From assembly GCA_003427395.1 (NCBI GenBank), contig BFEA01000021.1, forward strand, positions 742,148 through 806,147: a stretch of 64,000 bases of DNA, read 5' to 3'. The notes under the pieces were generated by a model. The model made no database searches, had not been told where the DNA came from, and saw only the letters and a list, made by a program, of their open reading frames with translations. Shown one piece after another: positions 32,201 to 43,545 of this stretch (positions are counted from its first letter, which is position 1; each line of letters starts with the position of its first letter). This DNA comes from Chara braunii. Lineage: Eukaryota; Streptophyta; Charophyceae; Charales; Characeae. Position numbers and translations under genes: made by a program.

Positions 32201-33562
32201 CAGGGTTACCAGCCCGTACATACGGAGGTTCCAGGGCAGACCTCCGTATGTACGGGCGCTCGGGGTCCCGTACGGGATCCGAACCAGACGGCCTTCGACC
32301 ACCACCAAAAAATATTTCGGGGCCTAAAAATAATTATTTTTTTCTGAATTTGTTTTTTGAGTTCTCTATGACGTGAGATACATGCTTGTAAATTTTCAAG
32401 TTATTTGGCTAAGCCAAATAAGAATAAAAAATCGCCAAAGATGGAGGTGTCAAAACATACTCACCCACGTATTTTTTCACTCTTTACTTTTTGTTTTCAC
32501 CTTAGTTCGGGGTATAAACAATTTTATTATTTTTTGAAACTTTTTCAGTGGGTTTTGTATTATGTGATATATATAGTAAACAAAAAGTAAAAAGTGAAAA
32601 AAAACGTGCGCGAGCACGTTTTGACACCACCACCTTTGGCGATTTTTAATTCCTATTTGGCTAAGCCAAATGACTTGAAGATTTATAGGCAGTTACCTCA
32701 CGTCATAGAGAACAGAGAAAAAAAAATGCAGAAAAAAACAATTATTTTTAGGCCCCAAAATAATTGTTGGCGGGGGACGAACGTCGTCGGGTTCGAACCC
32801 GGTACGGGACCCCGAACGCCCGTACGTACGGAGGTCCCCAGGCCGACCTCCGTACGTACGGGCGTTCGGGGTCCCGTGCGGGGTCCGAACCCGATGATGT
32901 TCGGCCCCCGCCAAAAAATATTTCGGGGCCTAAAAATAGTCATTTGTTTCTGAGATTTGTTTTGTAAGTTCTCTATGGGCTCACGTACATGCTTATAAAT
33001 TTTCAAGTCCTTTGGTTCCGCCACATAAGAATTAAAAATCGCCAAAGATGGCAGTGTCAAAACGTGTTCGCCCACGTTTTTTTTCACTTTTTACTTTTTA
33101 TTTCACTTTGGTTCGGGGTCTAAATGATTTTATTATTTTTTGAAACTTTTTAAGTGGATTTCGTATTATGTGAAGTATACATCTGTAAATTTTCAGGGCA
33201 TTTAGCTATGTCAAAAACAAATGAAAAACCGCCAAAGATGGCGGTGTTAAAAACGTGCTTGTGCACTCACTAAGTTTAATTCTCTTTTTGTTTTTATTTA
33301 TTTTTGTTATTAGTAATTCTTCTCCGTATTAGATTGTTATTTCAAATTTGGTAAGGAAGTCGGATGTAATGCTCAGGCAAATCTTGTTTCATTTATTTTT
33401 CTCCATAACATATCTTTTTTTCAGATTTGTTTGGTGACTTTGTGTTTGTTTTTTTTTTTTTTGTCAATGTTCGGCGCGAACGGCCGAACGCATCCCGAAG
33501 GGGTCCCATACGTTTGGGCGTTCGGGCTCGGGCGTTCGGCCTATCCCAAACACCGGTCACCC

Positions 33563-33564
<2 letters not shown>
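32201..33564 (+). mobile_element. hAT-like family B, cluster copy 2, fold-back composite
   Basis: Starts CAGGGTTACCAGCCCGTACA and ends CCAAACACCGGTCACCCTG, flanked by CATATATA on both sides. At 1364 bp it is nearly twice as long as its relatives. The extra part is an inverted copy of the left half at about 32585-32840; the two meet in a perfect inverted repeat of about 26 bp per arm around 32811-32872 (each arm contains CCGTACGTACGG). No coding capacity. Confidence 0.88.
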
Positions 33565-33601
<37 letters not shown>

Positions 33602-33617
33602 TCAAATATATATATAT

Positions 33618-33629
33618 ATAGACAGATAA

Positions 33630-33660
<31 letters not shown>

Positions 33661-33664
33661 TAGA
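33618..33664. repeat. (GATA)n microsatellite
   Basis: TAGATAGATAGATAGATAGA tract between TA repeats and the next family B copy. Confidence 0.9.
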
Positions 33665-33710
33665 TGTAGATATATATATATATTATTCAAGCTAAATATA
33701 CATATATATA

Positions 33711-34300
33711 CAGGGTCACCAACCCGTACGTACGGAGGTCCCCGGGCAGACCTCCGTACGTACGGGCGTTCGGAGTCCCGCCCGGAGTCCGAACTTGACG
33801 GCGTTCGGCCCAAGCCCAAAATGATTTCAGGGCCAAAAATTACTTTTTTTTTTTTAATTTGTTTTGTGAGTTCTCTATGACATGAGGTACATGCCCATAA
33901 ATTTTCAAGTCATTTGGCTCAGCCAGATAAGAATTAAAAATCGCCAAAGATGGGGGTCTCAAAACCTGCTCGCCCAGGTTTTTTGTCACTTTTTACTTTT
34001 TGTTTTCACTTTGGTTAAGTGTCTAAACAATTTTATTATGTTTTGAAACTTTTTCAGTGGGTTTTGCATTATGTGAAGTATACATCTGTAAATTTGCAAG
34101 GCATGTAACTATGCTAAGAAAAAATGAAAAACCTCCAAAGATAGCGGTGTCAAAAAGGTGCTGGCGCACTCGCAAAATATATATATTTTTTTTCATTAGT
34201 ATTTTTATTTTTATTTTTTTCATATTTGGTAAGGAATTTGGATGTAATGCTCAGGCAAATCCTGCTTAATTTATTTTTTTTTATAACATATTTGGTTTTC

Positions 34301-34339
<39 letters not shown>

Positions 34340-34434
34340 TTTTCATGCCCGCGTTCGGCCTGAACGACCGACCGCATGCCCAAGGGGTCCCAGACGTTCG
34401 GGCGTTCGGGCCGTCCCGAACGCCGGTTAACCTG
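33711..34434 (+). mobile_element. hAT-like family B, cluster copy 3 (724 bp)
   Basis: Starts CAGGGTCACCAACCCGTACG and ends CCCGAACGCCGGTTAACCTG, flanked by TATATATA. It has the standard internal modules and a poly-T run at 34305-34338. Confidence 0.9.
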
Positions 34435-34446
34435 TATATATATATA

Positions 34447-35193
34447 CACGGTTGCCATCCCGAATGTACGGAGGCCCCTAAGCTGACCCCCGAACGTTCG
34501 AGCGTTCGGGTCCCCATAAGGGGCCCGAACTTGAAGGGGTTCTGACCCCACAAAAAAATATTTTGGCAGCCAATATTTTTTTTTTTTGAATTGTTTTTTG
34601 TGAGTTCTTTGTGATACAAGGTATCTCCCTCTTAATTTTGAAGTCATTCTGTTCAGCCAAAACAAAATGAAAAATCCTCAAAGGTGGTGGTGTCAAAACT
34701 TGTTTGCCCACTCACAAATTTGTTTTTTCTCTTTTTCACTTTTTGTTTTTTCTTTATTTCGGGGCATAAAACAATTTATTATTTTTTTAAAATTTATTTG
34801 CAGACTCTCTATTATGTAAGACACACACATATAAATTTTCATCGCATTTGTTGTAGTAAAACAAAAATGAAAAATCGCCAAAAATGGCAGTGTAAAAAAC
34901 GTGCTCGCCCATTCAATAATTTAATTCTCATTTTATTTTTTTAAATTTTCATTGTTATTATTTATTTTTAGTATTGGTTTTTTATTTAAAATTTTGTAAA
35001 GAATTTGGATATAACGTTGAGAAAAATTGTCTTTAGTTCATTATTCTGCATAACATATATTGTTTTAATTTTTTTTAATTTTTTTATTTTGGATCCGCGT
35101 TCGGCCGAATGGTCGAACGCGTCGAGAGGGAGTGCCGAACGTTCGGGCGTTCGGGTTCGGGCGTTCGGCCCATCCCGAACGCTGGCAACACTG
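34447..35193 (+). mobile_element. hAT-like family B, cluster copy 4 (747 bp)
   Basis: Starts CACGGTTGCCATCCCGAATG and ends CCCGAACGCTGGCAACACTG, flanked by TATATATA and TATGTATA. Only 12 bp of TA repeat separate it from copy 3, so their flanking octamers overlap. Confidence 0.9.
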
Positions 35194-35221
35194 TATGTAT
35201 ATATATATATATATATATATA

Positions 35222-35385
35222 TAGTTTTGTAAAAAATTTTGATATGACCCTGAGGCAAAAGTTGTTCACTTCTGAATAACATTATTTTTTTTTTAGTTTT
35301 TGTTTTTTGGCTATGACCCTTCCTGGCCCTTGCACAACACCTGAGAAAACAGGATGACCTAAACAGCCCGAACCTACAAAAAATA
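35222..35385 (+). mobile_element. hAT-like MITE family A fragment
   Basis: TTTTGATATGACCCTGAGGC then AAAAGTTGTTC, TTCCTGGCCCTTGCACAACA and AGGATGACC...CAGCCCG match the second half of family A. The left terminus and the final CTGGTAGCCTAG are missing. Confidence 0.7.
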
Positions 35386-35394
35386 TATGTGATT

Positions 35395-35468
35395 GAACAA
35401 TATTTGCCTTAGTGATACATCCAAATTCTTTACTAAATTTGAAATACAAATAACATAGAAAAATAAAT

Positions 35469-35503
<35 letters not shown>

Positions 35504-36105
35504 AAAAAAAAAAAAAAAAAAAAAAAGTGTCTAGACGGGCATGCTTTAAACACTGTTGTCTTTAACGTTTTTTCGTTTGTTGTTTACTGAGTAAAATGCT
35601 CTGAAAACTTGTATATATGTATGTTAAAAAAATCAAAAAATAATACAATTGTTTAGGCCCCGAAATAACGTGAAAATCTAGGCTACCAGAGTGGCCCGGG
35701 GTCACTTATCTGGCCGGGCCAAAAAAATAAAAATAATAAAAATAAAAGAGTTATTTGTACATTTTATTTTTCATTCTAAATTTGGTGAAGAATTTCGATG
35801 TGACCCGGAGGCAAAAGTTGTTGATTTTGTGTTTCTGCATAACATAGTTTTTTTTCGGATTTTTTATTTTTATTTTTTTTGCTGGGACCTTCCTTGGTCC
35901 TTGCACGGGCTGGCCACCCGGGACCCGGGCGGCCCGGCTGGTAGCCTAGGTGAAAATAAAAAGAGGAAGAAAAAAAAAAAGTGAGTGGGCGAGTATATTT
36001 TAACACCGCCATCTTTGACGATTTTTCATTTGTTTTTGGATTAGCAAAATACCTTCAAAATTTATAGGCATATACCTCACATCATAAAAGACTTATAAAA
36101 AAAAT
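35395..36105 (-). mobile_element. hAT-like family B copy interrupted by family A
   Basis: 35395-35669 carries the family B core (ACATCCAAATTCTTTACTAAATTTG, a long A run at 35472-35526, AGGCCCCGAAATAACGTGAA). After the family A insert it resumes at 35958 with AAAAAGTGAGTGGGCGAGTA and CACCGCCATCTTTGACG. Neither terminus is present. Nesting shows that this A copy is younger than the B copy. Confidence 0.8.
35678..35949 (+). mobile_element. hAT-like MITE family A nested in family B
   Basis: Starts CTAGGCTACCAGAGTGGCCC and ends CGGCCCGGCTGGTAGCCTAG (272 bp), flanked by a perfect 8-bp duplication GTGAAAAT at 35670-35677 and 35950-35957. The host sequence is the GAAATAA(AG)TGAAAA part of a family B element. 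Confidence 0.96.
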
Positions 36106-36186
36106 AAAAAGTTGCTTTGTATATTGAAACAAACCACTAAACATGAGGGGGTCTCTGTACGTACAGATTGGTATTCAGCCTATCAT

Positions 36187-36465
36187 CTAGGTTACAAGAT
36201 TGACCAAGGGTCATTTGTATGGATGAAAAAAAAAAAAAAAAAAAAAAAATATTTTTTAACTCAATTTTTTATTTTAAATATCTCAAAGAATTTTAATATG
36301 ACCGTGAGGAAAAAATGTTCAGTTTATGTTTCTGCATAACATTTTTTTTTTTTATAGATTTGTTAATTTTTTATTTTTATTTTTTGTTAATTCCTTCCCT
36401 GGTCCTTGCACGATCGGGCCGTCCGGGAAAATAGGGTGATCGGGACGGTCCGACTGGTAGTCTGG
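36187..36465 (+). mobile_element. hAT-like MITE family A copy
   Basis: Starts CTAGGTTACAAGATTGACC and ends CCGACTGGTAGTCTGG (279 bp), flanked by a perfect 8-bp duplication CCTATCAT at 36179-36186 and 36466-36473. The terminal repeats have several substitutions. Confidence 0.94.
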
Positions 36466-36473
36466 CCTATCAT

Positions 36474-37892
36474 ATTATTTTTTTATAATTTTTTATTAAT
36501 TAATTTAATTATAAAAAGTCGCTTTATATATTGCAACAAACCACCAAACGTTTGTGACCAGCCTAGACACTTTTTTATCTTTAAAATAAACGACTTGAAA
36601 CTTCATCCCTTTAATAACTTTTGCCTCTGTTTGTATCCCCGCCCATAAGGTAAGACCAATGATAGACTTTAAAAGGTGTTGGTTCTAAAAATAATATTTA
36701 TTGCTTATCCGTCATAGCCTGAAGGACAAACCTATGCACAACCACAACCTTTTTTCAAATTGGTCTTTGAACATTCGACCAATCAAAAACCTTGGCGACC
36801 TTATGACATGTGTAATACTCTATAAAACTATGGTCTTAGAATTGCAAATAACAAGTACAAACGTATTATCTGTTGGAAGCTAGTTTGTCAACTATCTGCA
36901 ACTTAAAGCGATTATTTAATCGAATATGTCGATTTCAAATCCGATCCGACATCAACATTTTATAAGTTCTCATAAAATATGCATTTAACGACCACAAATG
37001 GTTAACGGGGATCCCTGATTTCAGACCCATGTAACAAATCTAAGCTGAAATTAGGGTTTTGGGGTCAAATTTTATGTTTTTTTTATTATTATTATTTTTT
37101 TGCCTGTTTTTATATTGGTGCAAGCTCGATGTATGTCAAATTTTGTGTCATTTATCAAATTGAAATTTTCTCTATTAAGATTTATGAAATTTCTCGATAT
37201 TTCTAAAATTGAAATGTTGGTGAAATTTCATGAAAGTGCACGTTTGCCTTGTTGTTTTATATATATTTTATTTTATTTTGCGGATTTGTTTTTGCAGTTA
37301 GTTACTATGATCTCCACTTTATGAATTGGTGGCAAGTTTGATTAAAATGACCCTTTGTTTTTCTTATAAATGGTACGACAAATGGTCTGAAAATTAGAGT
37401 CTCCCTAACTTTTTCTCTAAATGACATATTATTGAACAAATAAAAAGTACTCCCTCATAAAGATTTAAACCTCATCTTGTACACAATCCTCTCTTACTAT
37501 CGGATATGCCTAAACTTGTTTTTGCGGGCAAATTGTCATTATTTATCGTCCTTGACATTCTTTCAATAAACTTTTAACAAGATAATTATTGTATACCTGT
37601 ACACAACATACAAATAATTCACGAGGGATACAACCAATGCAAGTACGTTGAACACCCTTTGTTCATTACTACAGAAAAATTCTCGTAACAAATAAAAAAT
37701 ATAAAAAAACGTGTGATTTTGAAAAATTCTCACTTTTATTTTACAAGTTTACTTATAAGAATAAATTTCCCCTTCCAATTACATTTATTCATGAAGATGA
37801 AATGAATTTAGGGGTGTTTATGAAATGTATTAGTTGGACTTTCATTCTACTACAATAAATATCTTACAATTTAGATTGAATTGGCCTACTTA
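36474..37892. other. AT-rich; no gene recognised
   Basis: AAAAAGTCGCTTTATATATT at 36513-36532 repeats a 45-bp segment seen at 36104-36147, on the other side of the family A copy. Otherwise no structure was found. Confidence 0.5.
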
Positions 37893-38183
37893 CTAAGCTA
37901 TTGGATTGATCCGAGTCCACTTTCCCGGTCAAACCAAAACGATATAAAAATATAAAAATAATAAAAAATATTTTTTAATTAAAAATTTTATTTTAAATTC
38001 GGTAAAGAATTTTGTTGTGACATTGGGACAAAAGTTGTTCAGTTTAGTTTTCTGCATAACATATTTTTTATTTCGAAGTTTTTTTATTTTTATTTTGTTT
38101 TTTTCGGACCTTTCTCGATCCACCTCCACGGTCTAGCCGCCTGGGAAAATAGGGTGACCCGGGCAACCTGACTGGTAGCCTAG
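37893..38183 (+). mobile_element. hAT-like MITE family A copy, diverged
   Basis: Right end TGACTGGTAGCCTAG is typical; the left end reads CTAAGCTATTGG. A perfect 8-bp duplication CCTACTTA at 37885-37892 and 38184-38191 fixes both limits (291 bp). Confidence 0.93.
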
Positions 38184-38352
38184 CCTACTTATGATTAAAA
38201 CTCCTTATAAAAGAATGTTAGTCTAGTTTAAATAATTTCACAAACTCATTCAGCCTTTCATCCCATCTGTAGAATGCAGTCCAAATAAGAAGGGATGTGC
38301 CATTATTGAAAAAAAAGTTTTGAAGTACGATGAAATTTTTTAAACGTAGAAT

Positions 38353-39164
38353 CAGGGTAACCTGACCGAACGTTCGGGGGCCTCCGGACTGGCCCCCGAA
38401 CGTTCGGACGTTCGGGGTCCCATTCGGGGGTCGAACACCTCCAGGTTCAGCCCCCGCCAAGAAATCATTCGGGTCCTAAAAATAAGTTTTTGTTCCTGAA
38501 TGTTTTTCTGTGTGTTTTCTATGATGTAACATACACGCCTATAAATTTTGAAGCCATTTTGCTAAGCCAAAAAAACATTAAAAATCGCCAAAGATGGGGG
38601 TGTCAAAACATGCTCGCCCACTCACTATTTTGTTTTTTTTCACTTTAAACTTTTTGTTTTCACTTTATTTCGGGGCCTAAAAACATTTATTATTTTTTGA
38701 AAACTTCTTAATAAGTTATTGACTATATAAACTGCATATCTGTAAATTTTCAGGGCATTTGTCAATGCCAAAAAATAATTAAAAATCAGCAAAGATGGCG
38801 GTGTCGAAAAGGTGCTGGCACACTCAATCATTTTAATTTTCTTTTTCTTTTTTATTTTTTTTATCAAAGTGTTTATTTTTTGTATTTGATTTTTTATTCA
38901 AATTTGGTAAACAATTTGGATGTAGTGCCCAGGCAAATATTGCTTAGTTTATTTTTCTCCATACATATATATTTTTCGGAATTTTTGGAAACCTTTTGTT
39001 TTTTTGTTTTTTGTTTTTGGGTCCACGTTCGGCCTGAACGGCCGAACTCCTTCCGAAGGGGTACCGTACGTTCGGGCGTTCGAGTTCGGGCGTTCGGGTT
39101 TGGGCGTTCGGGTTTGGGCGTTCGGGTTCGAGCGTTCGGCCAGTCCCGAACGCCGGCAACCCTG
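38353..39164 (+). mobile_element. hAT-like family B copy with clear target duplication
   Basis: Starts CAGGGTAACCTGACCGAACG and ends CCCGAACGCCGGCAACCCTG (812 bp), flanked by a perfect, non-repetitive 8-bp duplication CGTAGAAT at 38345-38352 and 39165-39172. This copy proves the family's limits. A GGGCGTTCGGGTT unit is repeated near the right end (39073-39135). Confidence 0.97.
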
Positions 39165-39172
39165 CGTAGAAT

Positions 39173-41433
39173 GATCTTTTCTACAATTGAATGAAATTTA
39201 AAATTTTAAAACCTAATTTTATTAATAAATAATTTTTTAATTCTGTAAATTTTTCTTGTTGTAGGGTTTTCTGCCTCTACGTTTACCATTTGGTTATCAG
39301 GCGTTTGAGCTTTATGGAAAGCCTAAGAAAGAGCAAGTTTTATGCTCTATGATTATTGTGACCATTGAGCATGACGTTGAAAGGGGCAATGTACTGGTAG
39401 GAACATGAATGACATGTTAGTGGACAAAGGTGTCGAGGGAAGTTTATTCTCTGCCCTCACTTTTGTTTTAGCCGAAATTGATATTTTTACTCCCTTAATC
39501 ATCTTTTCCACATACTTTATTAACAAAATTAGTTTCACTTCCTCCTTGAAGCTTTTTTTTCAGGTTAATTGACCCTATTAAGGATATTCTTCGTGGTTAA
39601 AGAGAGATTAACAATGATTTTCATAGCTAGGTCCATGATTAAACCTTAAAAGCAATTGAACGTTTTCAAAGTGAGGACAAAATTGTTTGTTTGATACGGC
39701 AGGATTATCAAGACTTTAACTCTCATTGTTCGACTATTTAGAAATATCACATCAAGATTGTACAACAAATATAAGAGTAAATGGTGAAATAAAATTTTGC
39801 TAAGGACACTGTTTGGTCTCTCAATTGAGATAAATTTTCATTTCATGTATAATCTTTCAGCATTTTATGTTTGTTTCAGCTCGATGAGGGTTGTTGTATT
39901 TTAGAGGGTGCCCTTGATTGAGATCATGGGATACAGATGAGAGCATTTTGCACCATCCATGGACGATAAGGGAAGGAGGAATACTTCATTTCATTTTCTA
40001 TTTAATGAAAGTTTCATCTATAGTAACAACATGATATGAAACACTCGATCGAAGGATGAGAGGATTTTCTTCTGTGAGAAGGAAACCATCAACCTATATA
40101 CATTGGAGCTAAGCATTGAAGGATGTCAAGTGGTCAAATTTTGCTTTGAAACACATTGGACATTAACCAGCGAGGTGCGAATAAATAAGGAAAACATTTA
40201 TCTGCAAGGAGCTTTAAAAGTTTTACCCTTTTGGACTTTTAAAGTAATCGTTTTCTTTTGGGTTTGCACCTTTTGCATCTCTCAGTATCTCACCAACATC
40301 TTACTCAATATATCATCTCAATCTATCTCCATTTGTTGCATTGCCCCTATCATTTATTCCTCCCCCTTTGCACCGTGGAAGACTGAACTTAAATCAGCCT
40401 TCCCAAAGCATGACCAAAATGAATTCCACTTTGATAGTATCTTCCTCAACATCTTAGTATTCCTACATGGCATCATGTTCACACCTAGTTGCATTCCTAA
40501 CCATCATTTTAAATTTCTTAGTAAAATTGACACTATTAAACTTAAATGTATGTATCAGTTTGACCGAGTCATTAAACGGAAAGTGGTTAGCTTAAGAATG
40601 CACACCTGTATCTAAATTTTTTGTCTTCCTAACGACCACTATGAGTTGTTTTTGTATGCAGACTATTAGGGTTTGCATGAGATGAGTAGGTAGGCAGAAG
40701 CGTGTAAGCCATGCTTTGGGTCTTGTTGCCAAGAAAATTCGGAAAAACTATAAAGGATAACACTATAATAGCACACACAGATACAATATTAAAAAAAAAA
40801 AGACAGATAATATCAAAATGAGTTTATTTTTTTTTACTTTGAATTATTTATCTCGTAATAAGTAATTTCAACTTAGACTTAGGTATATAACACAACCAAC
40901 CCTCATTCATTCGAATAGCGGGTCATAGCTATGAACCCTAAAAAAACCTTAAGCTACGTTATAATCATACATATGAGGTGATGTGTATGACCATATTTAT
41001 GTTTGGTTTTTACACCTTGATGTACGCATCATACCACTCGTATCTCACTTAATCGGGGGATAAATTTGATTGTGATAGTTAAGTTGTACGATATCTATCG
41101 CAAAATCTTATATATATTTGAACGAATTTTGTATGAGGGATGTTCTCAAGTTTAATGAAGGCTAGGAAAACAAGCATGTGGAACAAAGGAATGGCGAGAG
41201 ATAACAAAAATGTAAGAAGAGACACGACCGAAAACAATGATCAAAGATAAGATTTACCGAACCGGTCATGTGTATTATTTTTATGTCTATGAAGGAAAAA
41301 AAAAAAACATCATGCAAACTAAGACCAATGAGAGAGAAAAATATAAACGATGCATCAACTCATGTCTCAACATTCATCAAAACTAACGACAACAATTAAA
41401 AGAGAATGATAAATAATGCACTAAAAAATGTCA

Positions 41434-41436
<3 letters not shown>
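39173..41436. other. AT-rich; no gene recognised
   Basis: The longest frame (40103-40615, plus) encodes a hydrophobic Cys/Ser/Ile-rich peptide without a recognisable domain. I do not call it a gene. Confidence 0.5.
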
Positions 41437-41482
<46 letters not shown>

Positions 41483-41613
41483 ACCACCTCGTGACTGCTG
41501 ATAGGAGTGATGATAAGAGCATGCACTCCTACCAGCTTCACTGGGGACTCCTTTCTATTGATGAGGAGCGACACCTGTTGGAAAGCGGGTCCAGCGTCCC
41601 TTGACATGCAATG
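41437..41613 (-). mobile_element. SINE-like retroposon family S, copy with target duplication
   Basis: Poly-T of about 42 at 41437-41478 (the 3' A tail on minus), then the family S body GATGATAAGAGCATGCACTC, TCTATTGATGAGGAGCGACA and GAAAGCGGGTCCAGCGTCCC. The whole is flanked by ATGTCATAC at 41428-41436 and 41614-41622, a 9-bp duplication as expected for target-primed reverse transcription. Confidence 0.88.
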
Positions 41614-41826
41614 ATGTCATACATTCCCTATTGATTCGTGATTACTTTTTTCTCACTTTGAAAACACATATGAAGGAAAAGTGAATAGATCCAATTATTT
41701 TATATAAAATGAACACTTAATCATAAAAACACAGTTCTTAGTCACCAGTGACAACCATCTTATTCCCGGATTAGATGATAAAAAAAATTAAGTTAAATTA
41801 TCAGTAATTGAAAAAAAAAAAAAAAT

Positions 41827-42566
41827 TGAGGACGGGCCGAATGTCCGAACCCCAACGCTCGAACCCTAACGCCCAAACGTTCGACACCTCCTCTCAACGA
41901 GTTCGGCTGTTCGGCCGAACGCGAAAAATAAATAAATAAATAAATAAAACAAATATGTGTTCTGCAGAAGAATAAACTAAATACTATTTGCCTTGACGTT
42001 ATATTCAAATTCTTTACCATATTTGAAATAAAAATGAAATACGAAAAATAAGTGATAATAATGAAAATTAATGAAAATAAAACGAGAAATAAATTATTAT
42101 GTGGGCGAACACGTTTTTGACACCGCCATATTTGGCGATTTTTTATTTTTTTTTGGATATGAAAAATACAATGAAAATTTATACTTGTGTATCTTACATA
42201 AAAACAAATCTACAAATAAAGTTTAAAAAAAGAATAATTTTTTTCATGCCCGAAATAAAAGAAAAAAAAAAGTGAAAAGATAAAAAAAACAAATTATAAA
42301 GTGGGCAAACAAGTTTTAACACCACTATATTTGAGGATTTTTCATTTTTTTTTGGCTAAACAAAATGACTTCAAAATTAAGAGGGAGATACCTTACATCA
42401 GAAAGAACTCACAAAAACAAAATAAAAAAATAATAATTATATTTAGGTGTCAAAATTCTTTTTTGCGGGGTCCAAACCCTTTCAAGTACGGGCCCCGTAC
42501 GGGGACCCGAACGCCCGAATGTTCGGGGGTCAGCTTAGGGGGGCTACGTTCGGTCGGGCAACCTTG
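41827..42566 (-). mobile_element. hAT-like family B copy, left end damaged
   Basis: Carries GACGGGCCGAATGTCCGAAC, both internal modules (GACACCGCCATATTTGGCG near 42119; AACACCACTATATTTGAGG near 42318) and ends GGTCGGGCAACCTTG. The first ten bases of the left terminus are replaced by an A run, so no target duplication can be read. Confidence 0.8.
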
Positions 42567-42790
42567 ACTGCATAGATATTAATCACATACGTGACAATCT
42601 CATAAACATTTTTTTTTTTTAAATGAATGTTCCAAAAATATGAATAAAATCGTTTTAATAAAATTTGCATAAATTCTCATATCGTTCATAGTTTTCAACT
42701 GCGTAACATGACGAACGTGTTCACACCCCTTCACGTTCGTGGGAACAGATCGCGAACATAATTTTTTTTTAGAATATGTATATATATATA

Positions 42791-43537
42791 CAGGGTAACG
42801 GCGTTCGGGACGGGCCGAACGCGCGAACGTATGGGACCCCTTGGGGATGCGTTCAGCCATTCGGGCTGAACGCGGACAAAAAAAAAAAAAAAAAAAAAAA
42901 AAAGGTCATGAAAAAAATTTGAAACAAAGATATGTTATGGAGAAAAGTAAACTAAACAAGATTTGCCTGAGCATTACATCCGAATTCCTTACCAAATTTG
43001 AAATAAAAATAAAATTCGGAAAATAAATACTAATAATAAAAATAAATAAAAATAAAAAGAGAATTAAATATAGTCAGTGCGCTAGCATTTTTTCGACACC
43101 GCCATATTTGGCGATTTTTCATTTTTTTTGGCATAGCTAAATGCCTTCAAAATTTACAGATGTGTACTTCACATAATACAAAACCCATTAAAAAAGTGTC
43201 TAAAAATAATAAAATTGTTTAGACACCGAACCAAAGTGAAAACAAAAAGTAAAAAGTGAAAAAATATGTGGGCGAGCACGTTTTTACACTGCCATCGTTG
43301 GCGATTTTTAATTCTTATTTGGATGTGCCAAATGACTTGAAAATTCACTGGCATGTACCTCATGTCATAGAGAACTCATAAAAACAAATTCAGAGAAAAA
43401 AAATTATTTTTAGGCCCTGAAATAATTTTTTGGTGAGGGCCGAACGCCGTCGGGTTCGAACCCTGTACGGGACCCCGAACGTCCGTACGTACGGAGGTCT
43501 GGCCGGGGACCTCCGTACGTACGGGCTGGTGACGCTG
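42791..43537 (-). mobile_element. hAT-like family B copy (747 bp)
   Basis: Starts CAGGGTAACGGCGTTCGGGA and ends GTACGGGCTGGTGACGCTG, flanked by TATATATA on both sides. The internal order is reversed relative to the 31-35 kb cluster. A poly-A run lies at 42879-42903. Confidence 0.9.
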
Positions 43538-43545
43538 TATATATA

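Noticed and set aside
40103-40615. 170-codon frame in the AT-rich block
   Set aside because: Hydrophobic and Cys-rich by AT-biased composition, with no domain and no neighbouring exon signals.
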